DNA from: Methanobacteriota archaeon
GTDB lineage: Archaea; Hydrothermarchaeota; Hydrothermarchaeia; Hydrothermarchaeales; JACQPM01
Direction of reading: 5' to 3'
Length of the DNA stretch: 6,173 bases
NCBI GenBank assembly: GCA_016207475.1
Contig: JACQPM010000102.1
Coordinates: forward strand, 1-6,173
The notes beneath the pieces are model-generated. The model saw only the letters and a program-made list of their open reading frames with translations. It was not told where the DNA came from and did no database searches. The translations under genes and the position numbers were made by a program. This document shows, piece after piece, positions 1 through 5,505 of the stretch (within the stretch, counting starts at the first letter, position 1; each line of letters opens with the position of its first letter).

Positions 1-1
1 G

Positions 2-1000
2 GGGCAGACCAAGAGGGGCTTCCTCCTCCACAAGTACAACCCCAACGGGACCTTCGCCTCCAGCTGGCTCCCCTGGCTGGGAAGCGACGGCAAGTCGCAG
101 CTCCCGATCCAGGAGGACGAGACGGCCCTCGTCATATACGCCCTCTGGCACCACTACGACCTCTTCAGGAATATCGAGTTCGCCAAGGCCCACTACGAGC
201 CCCTCGTCAAGAAGGCAGCGGATTTCATGGTCGAGTACCGCCATCCAAAGTTGGGGCTGCCTCTCCCCAGCTACGACCTCTGGGAGGAGAGGCGGGGGAT
301 ACTGACCTTCACATCGGCTGCGGTATACGCCGGCCTCTTGGCCGCCGCCAGGTTTGCGGAGCTCTTCGGGGACCCCGACGACGCCTCCAGGTACAGGGGA
401 GCGGCGGAAGAGGTGCGGAAAGGAATCATAGAGCACCTCTACGACGAAAAGGAGAAGAGGTTCATCAGGATGGTCAACATCGGAGAAGACGGGGCCCTTG
501 TGAAGGACTCCACAGTGGATAGCAGCCTATACGCCCTCTTCGCCTTCGGGGTCCTGCCTGCCCACGACCCCAGGGTCGTGAGCACCATGGAGGCGGTGAA
601 AGCGCGGCTGTGGTGCAGGACTGGAGTGGGGGGACTGGCCAGGTACGAGGGGGACCAGTACCACAAGGTCGCTGGCAACCCGGCGGTGCCTGGGAACCCG
701 TGGTTCATCTGCACCCTCTGGCTGGCCCAGTGGCACATAGCAAAGGCGAGGACCGATGTAGAGCTTGCGGAGGCCATGGACCTCCTGGAGTGGACCGCGG
801 ATCACGCCCTGGAGTCCGGGATACTGGCCGAGCAGGTGAACCCTTATACCAATGAGCCCCTCTCCGTGAGCCCCCTGACCTGGTCCCACTCCACCTTCGT
901 TGTGACGGTCCTGGAGTACCTGGAGAGGATGAACGAACTCCACGTCTGCGACGCCTGTGGGCAGCCTATGTTCCAGTGCCGGAGGAAGAAGCTGTGGTGA
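2..1000 (+). CDS. GH15 family glycoside hydrolase (glucoamylase/trehalase type), 5' end outside window
   Basis: This is the C-terminal 332 residues of an inverting GH15 enzyme, which releases glucose from alpha-glucans, isomalto-oligosaccharides or trehalose. The frame is open from base 2, upstream of the first in-window ATG (227), and reads through family-typical sequence (LLHKYN near residue 9, LPIQEDETAL near residue 36), so the true start lies left of the window. Both catalytic glutamates are present: the general acid in YDLWEE (first Glu, bases 284-286) and the general base in LAEQ (830-832), followed by the conserved LTWSHS. Archaeal members are usually about 600-650 residues, so the missing part should be the N-terminal beta-sandwich and the start of the (alpha/alpha)6 barrel. 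No signal peptide can be judged. The C-terminus carries a Cys-rich tail (CDAC, then a third Cys six residues on). The stop overlaps the next gene. Family is sure; substrate is not, since GH15 includes trehalases in archaea. Confidence 0.93.
   Translation, partial: GQTKRGFLLHKYNPNGTFASSWLPWLGSDGKSQLPIQEDETALVIYALWHHYDLFRNIEFAKAHYEPLVKKAADFMVEYRHPKLGLPLPSYDLWEERRGILTFTSAAVYAGLLAAARFAELFGDPDDASRYRGAAEEVRKGIIEHLYDEKEKRFIRMVNIGEDGALVKDSTVDSSLYALFAFGVLPAHDPRVVSTMEAVKARLWCRTGVGGLARYEGDQYHKVAGNPAVPGNPWFICTLWLAQWHIAKARTDVELAEAMDLLEWTADHALESGILAEQVNPYTNEPLSVSPLTWSHSTFVVTVLEYLERMNELHVCDACGQPMFQCRRKKLW
981..985 (+). promoter_or_regulatory. Shine-Dalgarno site GGAGG for the cyclase-family gene
   Basis: GGAGG lies 8 nt before the GTG at 994 and 11 nt before the GTG at 997. 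It lies downstream of the GTG at 976, so it argues against that most upstream start. It sits inside the last codons of the GH15 gene, consistent with translational coupling. Confidence 0.7.
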
Positions 1001-1623
1001 TCTACGATGTCTCCCTGCCTATATGGGAGGGGATGGACGTATTTCCCGGTGACCCGAGGCCCAGGATAAGGAGGGTCCAGAGGCGGGAGGAGGGGGCCAA
1101 GGCAAATGTCTCCATCCTCGAGTTGGGGTCCCACACCGGTACCCACGTGGACCCCCCGTTCCACTTCATCGACGGCGAGAGGGTCGATGAGCTGGCACTG
1201 GACCGCCTCTTCGGCGATGCCTTCCTGGCAGATCTCACCGGGAAGGAAACGGAGATCGAGGCCGCAGACCTGGAACCTTACGGTTCTAGGATAAAGGGGA
1301 AGATCCTCCTGATAAAGACCCGGAACTCGGCCCAGTGGGGGAGAGGCTTCCGGGAGGACTTCGTGTACGTGACGAAAGGGGCTGCCGAGTGGATGGTGGC
1401 CCAGGGGATAAAGAGCCTGGGATTCGATGCCCTCTCCGTGGAGCGCTACGGCGCCGAGTCGGAGGTCCACCTGACGCTCCTGAGGAACGGGATATATATC
1501 GTGGAAGGCCTCGACCTCAGGGCCGTGGAGGAGGGCGATTATCATTTCGCATGCCTCCCCCTCAAGGTGAGGGGCGGGGACGGGGCACCGGCGAGGGCGG
1601 TGCTGGTATCCCATGGTGAGTAG
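994..1623 (+). CDS. Cyclase-family (KynB-like) metal-dependent hydrolase
   Basis: A 209-residue soluble protein of the cyclase family (PF04199), whose best-known member is arylformamidase KynB, which hydrolyses N-formylkynurenine. The metal motif HTGTHVDPPFH is complete: His47, His51 and Asp53 as the expected first zinc ligands and His57 as the catalytic His, with His159 and Glu171 (VHLTLL...YIVEG) in the positions of the second metal site. FPGDP near residue 17 is also family-typical. The start is a choice: GTG 994 has GGAGG at 8 nt spacing, GTG 997 would give a neat 4-nt GTGA overlap with the upstream stop, and GTG 976 leaves its own ribosome site downstream. I prefer 994, giving a 7-nt overlap. 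Length matches the family (about 210). The family also acts on amides, esters and lactones unrelated to tryptophan, and no kynurenine gene is nearby, so the substrate is unknown and I assign no symbol. Confidence 0.9.
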   Translation: MVIYDVSLPIWEGMDVFPGDPRPRIRRVQRREEGAKANVSILELGSHTGTHVDPPFHFIDGERVDELALDRLFGDAFLADLTGKETEIEAADLEPYGSRIKGKILLIKTRNSAQWGRGFREDFVYVTKGAAEWMVAQGIKSLGFDALSVERYGAESEVHLTLLRNGIYIVEGLDLRAVEEGDYHFACLPLKVRGGDGAPARAVLVSHGE

Positions 1624-2605
1624 AAGGACCTTGGTCCTGGCCCTCGTGGCCCTCCTGATCGTCATCGGGCTTATAGGCTTCGCCAGGCCCGGGGAGCTGG
1701 CTGCCGTCCTGGCCAAGGCAGATCCCCGGATGGTCGCCTTGGCCGTGGCCTCCTACACCATCGCCATAGCGGTCTTCGCCCTCATCTGGCACCTCCTCCT
1801 CAGGGCTGTGGGGTTGCGACTCCCCTTCCCGGAGAACCTGAGGCTCGTCTACAGCTCCGTCTTCTTCAACGTGGCCACCCCCACGGCCTCCTACGGCGGG
1901 GAGGCGGTGAGGGCGTACCTCCTGGCGAAGCGACACGGCGCGGATCCGGGGCTGGGGATATCCACCATCGTGGCCCACCGCATCGCCGGGACCCTGGCCG
2001 GCTCCCTGGCCTCCCTGGCCGTGGGCCTCTACCTCGTCTTGGCCTATCCCCTGCCTTACTTCATCCCGGTCCTCATCATCCTCACCTCGGTACTGGCCCT
2101 CCTGGGCTTCCTCCTCCTCCTGTACCTCGGCCTGGACCTGCAGAGATCTAAGCGACTCCTCGCCCGCGCCCTCCCTCTCGTCCAACGGCTGGGCTACAAG
2201 GGCGGCGAAGGGGGTGCCATGGCAGTACTGGCCTCCTACAATAAGGGTCTAAAGACCCTCTCGTCCAAGAGGGGCGTCCTCCGCTCATCCCTCGCCCTGG
2301 GCCTCGTCGCCTGGTCCCTCGTCAACATGGTGGCCGTCTTCTCCTTCAGGGCCGTTGCCCCCGCCGCACCCCAGGACCTCCTGGTCTTCACCTTCTACGC
2401 CGTCATCAGGCTGGTACCCACGGGCCTCACGGAGTTCGTGGGCTCCAAGGAGTTCCTCCTGACGACCCTGGCGGCCCTCTCGGGCTACTCCCCGGCCGAG
2501 GCGGTGGGCGCCGTCCTCGTCATGCGCCTTGCAACTCAGGCGTGGATGGTCATCCTGGGAGGGGCGGCGACCCTCTCCATCGGCGCTGACTGGAGGCCTC
2601 CATGA
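1613..2605 (+). CDS. Flippase-like UPF0104 / LPG-synthase-TM family membrane protein
   Basis: A 330-residue integral membrane protein of the UPF0104 family (PF03706, TIGR00374), homologous to the transmembrane part of bacterial lysylphosphatidylglycerol synthase MprF. Archaeal members are thought to move or modify lipid-linked molecules, but few have been tested. A hydrophobic helix at about residues 6-24 is followed by others near 41-63 and 115-175, a hydrophilic loop at about 180-225, and further helices to the C-terminus. The family signature is seen as NVATPTASYGGEAVRAY (86-102), and a second conserved stretch runs from about 264 to 284 (IRLVPTG...GSKEFLL). The ATG overlaps the upstream stop by 11 nt. 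A GGAGGTG-like site with one mismatch (1596-1602) lies 10 nt ahead; GTG 1616 is a possible alternative start. It shares a 4-nt ATGA overlap with the glycosyltransferase downstream, which suggests they work on the same lipid-linked or membrane substrate (inference). Confidence 0.88.
   Translation: MVSRRTLVLALVALLIVIGLIGFARPGELAAVLAKADPRMVALAVASYTIAIAVFALIWHLLLRAVGLRLPFPENLRLVYSSVFFNVATPTASYGGEAVRAYLLAKRHGADPGLGISTIVAHRIAGTLAGSLASLAVGLYLVLAYPLPYFIPVLIILTSVLALLGFLLLLYLGLDLQRSKRLLARALPLVQRLGYKGGEGGAMAVLASYNKGLKTLSSKRGVLRSSLALGLVAWSLVNMVAVFSFRAVAPAAPQDLLVFTFYAVIRLVPTGLTEFVGSKEFLLTTLAALSGYSPAEAVGAVLVMRLATQAWMVILGGAATLSIGADWRPP
2592..2596 (+). promoter_or_regulatory. Shine-Dalgarno site GGAGG for the GT2 gene
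   Basis: GGAGG ends 5 nt before the ATG at 2602, inside the last codons of the flippase-like gene. It fixes the glycosyltransferase start at the ATGA overlap. Confidence 0.7.
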
Positions 2606-3261
2606 TCTCGGTCATCGTGCCCACCCTCAACGAGGAAGGGACAATAGCCGGGGCCCTGGAGAGCCTCTCCTGCCAAGGGGGCGCGTGGGAGGCCATCGTG
2701 GTGGACGGCGGGTCCACCGACGGGACCCGAGAGGTGGCCCGGAGGCACGCCAGGGTCATGACCAGCGGCCGGGGGAGGGCCAGGCAGATGAATGCCGGAA
2801 CGGAGGCTGCCAAGGGAGATATATTCCTCTTCCTCCACGCCGACTCCAGGCTACCGCCTGGTGCCCTGGCGGAGGTGGGGAGGGCCGTGGAGGGGGGCGC
2901 CGTGGGCGGGGGATTCAGGCTGAGGCTCGAGGGGGGCCGGTTCTACGGTCTCATAAGCCGTCTTGCCAGCATCAGGGCCAGGCTGGAGGGCGTATACCTG
3001 GGGGACCACGCCATCTTCGTGACCAGGAGCGCCTTCGAGGCGGTGGGAGGCTTCCGGGCCCTGCAGCTCATGGAGGACGTGGACCTCTGCCGGAGACTGA
3101 AGGCCCGGGGGAGGCTGGTCCAGCTCGGGATGGAGGTGAGGAGCTCCCCCAGGAGGCTCCAAAAGAGGGTCTTGAGGACCATCTTCCTGATGCAGGTCCT
3201 GAGGCTCCTCTACTACCTGGGGGTCCCTCCAGCCAGGCTGGAGGCGCTCTATGGGAGGTAG
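2602..3261 (+). CDS. Family 2 glycosyltransferase, TIGR04283 type
   Basis: A 219-residue GT-A fold glycosyltransferase that would transfer a sugar from a nucleotide-sugar donor at the cytoplasmic face. The order of motifs matches TIGR04283 (the 'transferase 2, rSAM/selenodomain-associated' group, some members linked to arsenosugar synthesis): SVIVPTLNEE (3-12), VVDGGSTDGT (33-42), GRGRARQMNAG (56-66), FLHADSRLP (77-85, with the metal-binding Asp81), GDHAIFV (134-140) and the acidic LMEDVDL (156-162). The C-terminal RTIFLMQVLRL...YLGVPPARL stretch is also typical of this subfamily. Length is that of the family. Start is set by the GGAGG site and the ATGA overlap. The usual partners (a DUF2064/TIGR04282 protein or a radical SAM gene) are not in the window; the neighbour is a flippase-like protein. 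Family is firm; the sugar and acceptor are unknown. Confidence 0.92.
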   Translation: MISVIVPTLNEEGTIAGALESLSCQGGAWEAIVVDGGSTDGTREVARRHARVMTSGRGRARQMNAGTEAAKGDIFLFLHADSRLPPGALAEVGRAVEGGAVGGGFRLRLEGGRFYGLISRLASIRARLEGVYLGDHAIFVTRSAFEAVGGFRALQLMEDVDLCRRLKARGRLVQLGMEVRSSPRRLQKRVLRTIFLMQVLRLLYYLGVPPARLEALYGR

Positions 3262-3263
3262 GA

Positions 3264-3270
3264 TTTTATA
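3264..3270 (+). promoter_or_regulatory. TATA box of the ferritin-like gene
   Basis: TTTTATA in the 38-nt gap after the GT2 stop. Its centre is about 32 nt before the ATG at 3300. With the usual archaeal TATA-to-start distance of about 25-27 nt, transcription would begin near 3294, leaving a leader of only a few bases. The bases before the ATG (TCTGATCGT) hold no Shine-Dalgarno site, which fits. Confidence 0.6.
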
Positions 3271-3299
3271 CAGGGCGCGCTTTAGAGTCATCTGATCGT

Positions 3300-3791
3300 A
3301 TGGCTGGGAAGAAGGTGATGGAGGCCCTGAGGGCAGGGCTGGAGCTGGAGAGGGAGGGGATCGAGTTCTACTCCGGGGCCGCGAAGGGGCTGGAGGACGA
3401 GAGGGGGAGGGCGACTCTGGGGTTCCTGGCCAAGGAGGAGGAGAGGCACCTGAGGTTCATCGAGGGGCTGGTGGAGGCCCTGGGCGCAGGGCAGATGTTG
3501 CCCAAGGGGCCGCGGCGGCTGAAGAAGCCCAAGATATTCCCCCGGGAGATAAAGGGCGGGGTAGGGAGGAAGGACCGCGCCGTCCTGGAGGAGGCCCGGG
3601 GGGTGGAGCTGCGGTCCATAGAGTTCTACGAGAGGTGCCTGGCCAAGGTGGAAGGGCCCGAGAGGAGCGCGATAGAAGCGCTCATCGAGGCCGAGAAGGG
3701 GCACCTGGAGTGGGTCGAGTTCATGCGGGACTGCGTGGCGGTCCACGGCTACTGGTGCGACATGGGGGAGTACTTCAGCCTGGACGGGTAG
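3300..3791 (+). CDS. Rubrerythrin-like ferritin-family diiron protein
   Basis: A 163-residue, probably cytosolic four-helix-bundle protein of the ferritin-like/rubrerythrin family, whose members act in peroxide defence or iron handling. The two half-bundles each carry the expected ligands: Glu17 in ELEREGIEFY, Glu47 and His50 in EEERHL, Glu103 in ELRSIEFY, and Glu132 and His135 in EAEKGHL. A basic, proline-containing linker (about 66-92) joins helices B and C. There is no rubredoxin domain (no paired CxxC motifs), so this is not a full rubrerythrin; Cys113, Cys145 and Cys153 are scattered. The C-terminal HGYWCDMGEYFSLDG resembles the tail of short rubrerythrin-like proteins. The frame is open far upstream into the GT2 gene, but similarity begins here, and the ATG follows a TATA box. 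It probably has its own promoter. Its stop is one base from the stop of the convergent gene. The electron partner is unknown. Confidence 0.88.
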   Translation: MAGKKVMEALRAGLELEREGIEFYSGAAKGLEDERGRATLGFLAKEEERHLRFIEGLVEALGAGQMLPKGPRRLKKPKIFPREIKGGVGRKDRAVLEEARGVELRSIEFYERCLAKVEGPERSAIEALIEAEKGHLEWVEFMRDCVAVHGYWCDMGEYFSLDG

Positions 3792-3792
3792 A

Positions 3793-5433
3793 TCACTTCA
3801 CCCTGATTATCACGACCTCGCCGTAGGGCGTCTCCCGCCTGTAGGTGATCTCGAAGTAGCGGCCGTCTTGGAATTTGGCTCTGTCTATGTCCACGCCGTA
3901 CTCGCTGGCCTTCTTGTAATAAGATAACAGATTACCGTAGCGGATCATGTTATCGGAGTAGAAGATGTGGGTGGCCCCGTACCTCTTTGCCATCTCCCTA
4001 GCCAGCTCGGGGTCCGAGGTGTTGTAGAGGATGTAGAGGTCGTTCTGGACCTGCCCCGGGGCCTTGATGTATGGATAGTCCACGTTCCTCAAAGGGAACA
4101 TCCCGCCCAGGAGCGCCTTTCCGCCGTTGACGCCGGCGAACATCTGGGCCCTGTAGTAGTCTGCTATTATCCGGTCCGTGGGCTGGGAGTTGGCCCTGAA
4201 CCAGAGGGCCGCCTCGTACTCATCTACTATGAGGCCCGAGTTCTGGAGCCTCCCTGGCAGGCCGTACTGGTAGACCCCGTAGGTGAGGCCGAGGGCGAGG
4301 AAGGCGGACCAGAGGAGGAGGACCGCCCTGGACTCGGTGTTGGAATGGCGGACTCTGGTCCTCTCTGCCACGTCCGCCACCGTCACCCCGATGGCCAGGG
4401 CGAAGGGCTGGGCCAGGAAGGGGTAGAACCGGAAGCCCTCCAGGGGCTTGGCCAGGGTAGACCAGGAGAGGTGGATGGCGTTGGCCGCGGTGAGGATCAC
4501 CTCGTTCTGGGTCTCCAGGAAGAGGGGGAGGGCCCAGAGGAGGACGATGAGGTGCCTCTTTCCCCCCCGCAGGAGGTAGAGGGTGGAGGCGAGGCCCATG
4601 AGCGCTGCGAAGGTGCCGTACTCCTTCAGCTGGTCGGCCGCCTGGTACATCCCGCTGCTCGTCACCAGGGCGTTGATCCACCACCAGTAGAGGTTCTTGG
4701 GGAGCCACCAGATAGCCGTTACAGCCTGCGAGATCGCTAGGACGGCTATGAGGTCGAGGAACGCAGCCCTCGGCGCCTCCCCTCTCCAGCGGAGGGCCAG
4801 GGTCGCCGTCAGGAGGGCCAGGGCGAGGACGAAGAAGGAGAGGTGGGCGAGGAAGGTGAGGGCCAGGAGGAGGCCGAAGGGGACCAAGCGCCGATACTCC
4901 AGCTGAGTCCTGGTGCGGCAGTGCCAGATCCAGAGCATCATGGCCACGGGGATGAGGAAGAGGGTGAAGGACTGCGGATCGGAGATACCGGTCCAGAAGA
5001 CGAAGGAGGGGGTGAGGGCGAGGGCGATGGCCGCCAGGAAGGCGACCCGCCCGTTGTAGAGGGAGCGGGCCAGGAGGTAGAGGGGGAGGGGCGCCAGGGC
5101 CTCCAGGAAGGGGACGAGCCTCGAGGAGACGGTGGGTATGTCGAGGCCCGTCAGGCGGCTGGCCACGGCGAAGAAGATGGGGGAGAGGGGAGGATACCAC
5201 ATGGGGACGTAGCCGTGGGCCAGGTACCGGATGTCGGGGTGGGGCAGGGCCCAGTGGTCCCCTATGTACTGGGCCATGGTAAGGCGGTACCATATATCCC
5301 CCTGGAAGGTGAGGAGGTGGGGGTCTATCTCCAGCCTGGGCCCCAGCCTGAGGTAGAGGCCCGCCAGGTAGAGGGAGAGGAGGAAGAGCAGCTCCAGCCT
5401 GTTCAACCGGAATAGGTCCTTCCAGCCGTTCAT
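3793..5433 (-). CDS. Multi-pass GT-C-type membrane protein, divergent STT3/AglB-like
   Basis: A 546-residue protein: a helix at about 13-30, an extracellular loop, many further membrane helices to about residue 390, then a soluble C-terminal domain. The plan matches GT-C glycosyltransferases that use lipid-linked sugars, especially archaeal oligosaccharyltransferase AglB. GDIWYRLTMAQYI (45-57), followed by LPHPD (63-67) and WYPPL (79-83), resembles the AglB first loop with its metal-binding Asp (here Asp46). GISDPQ (149-154) sits where the second acidic motif is expected, and TQNE (308-311) could be a TIXE-like motif. GFRFYPFLAQP (333-343) is family-like. The C-terminal domain opens with ALWFRANSQPTDRI (409-422), like the AglB segment before WWDYG, but the motif itself reads IADYY (423-427). 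AglB proteins are usually longer. It may therefore be a non-OST GT-C enzyme or a diverged paralogue. The ATG sits about 26 nt from a TATA box and has no spaced Shine-Dalgarno site, so the transcript is likely leaderless. Confidence 0.75.
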   Translation of the reverse strand: MNGWKDLFRLNRLELLFLLSLYLAGLYLRLGPRLEIDPHLLTFQGDIWYRLTMAQYIGDHWALPHPDIRYLAHGYVPMWYPPLSPIFFAVASRLTGLDIPTVSSRLVPFLEALAPLPLYLLARSLYNGRVAFLAAIALALTPSFVFWTGISDPQSFTLFLIPVAMMLWIWHCRTRTQLEYRRLVPFGLLLALTFLAHLSFFVLALALLTATLALRWRGEAPRAAFLDLIAVLAISQAVTAIWWLPKNLYWWWINALVTSSGMYQAADQLKEYGTFAALMGLASTLYLLRGGKRHLIVLLWALPLFLETQNEVILTAANAIHLSWSTLAKPLEGFRFYPFLAQPFALAIGVTVADVAERTRVRHSNTESRAVLLLWSAFLALGLTYGVYQYGLPGRLQNSGLIVDEYEAALWFRANSQPTDRIIADYYRAQMFAGVNGGKALLGGMFPLRNVDYPYIKAPGQVQNDLYILYNTSDPELAREMAKRYGATHIFYSDNMIRYGNLLSYYKKASEYGVDIDRAKFQDGRYFEITYRRETPYGEVVIIRVK

Positions 5434-5451
5434 CTCCCTAAAATCTGGCCC

Positions 5452-5477
5452 AGGGTATTAAAGGGTTTTGGAAGGGT
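5452..5477 (+). repeat. Three AGGGT direct repeats phased at 10-11 nt
   Basis: AGGGT begins at 5452, 5462 and 5473; the last two are part of a longer AAGGGTT repeat (5461-5467 and 5472-5478). Spacing of 10 and 11 nt puts them on the same face of the helix, and they overlap or flank both divergent TATA boxes. They could be an operator or part of the transcription-factor-B recognition sites; no function is shown. Confidence 0.4.
5456..5462 (-). promoter_or_regulatory. TATA box of the GT-C-like gene
   Basis: TTTAATA on the minus strand (centre 5459). The ATG at 5433 lies 26 nt downstream of the centre, the expected distance to the transcription start, so the mRNA should begin at or next to the start codon. 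GGGAG abuts the ATG with no spacing and is not a usable Shine-Dalgarno site. Confidence 0.6.
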
Positions 5478-5483
5478 TATAAA
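5477..5483 (+). promoter_or_regulatory. TATA box of the phosphoesterase gene
   Basis: TTATAAA, centre 5480, 26 nt before the ATG at 5506, which predicts a leaderless transcript; the bases before the ATG hold no GGAGG-like site. The box lies within a small inverted repeat, GGGTT-ATA-AACCC (5474-5486). Confidence 0.65.
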
Positions 5484-5505
5484 CCCAGGCCGCCAAACCC
5501 CTGGC

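Noticed and set aside
976..993. GTG at 976 as start of the cyclase-family gene
   Set aside because: The only good Shine-Dalgarno site (981-985) lies after it, and the family's conserved sequence begins at IYDVSLP, right after the 994/997 GTG codons.
844..1716. Minus-strand open frame opposite the cyclase-family gene
   Set aside because: Covers parts of three real plus-strand genes and shows no domain.
1562..2185. Minus-strand Glu/Gln/Gly-rich open frame opposite the flippase-like gene
   Set aside because: Composition is that of an antisense shadow of hydrophobic codons; no start signal or motif.
2892..2936. G-run cluster that could form a G-quadruplex
   Set aside because: It is explained by Gly/Glu codons in a GC-rich gene, and the loop to the last run is long (about 18 nt).
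2529..3299. Upstream extension of the ferritin-like reading frame to 2529
   Set aside because: It overlaps the whole GT2 gene in another frame, its translation is low-complexity Gly/Arg/Pro, and family similarity begins only at the ATG at 3300.
3967..4740. Plus-strand open frame opposite the GT-C-like gene
   Set aside because: Val/Glu/Gly-rich composition with no recognisable motif; an antisense shadow.
4220..5293. Long minus-strand open frame of 357 codons inside the GT-C-like gene
   Set aside because: Its translation is Pro/Arg/His-rich, a typical shadow of a GC-rich gene in another frame; the overlapping frame has clear membrane helices and family motifs.
4843..5415. Plus-strand Glu/Gly-rich open frame resembling an acidic low-complexity protein
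   Set aside because: It is the complement of Leu/Pro/Ala-rich membrane helices (CTC, GCC codons) on the minus strand.
5485..5504. CCAGG-N10-CCTGG inverted repeat between TATA box and ATG of the phosphoesterase
   Set aside because: Arms of 5 bp with a 10-nt loop are common by chance in this composition, and no partner signal supports it.
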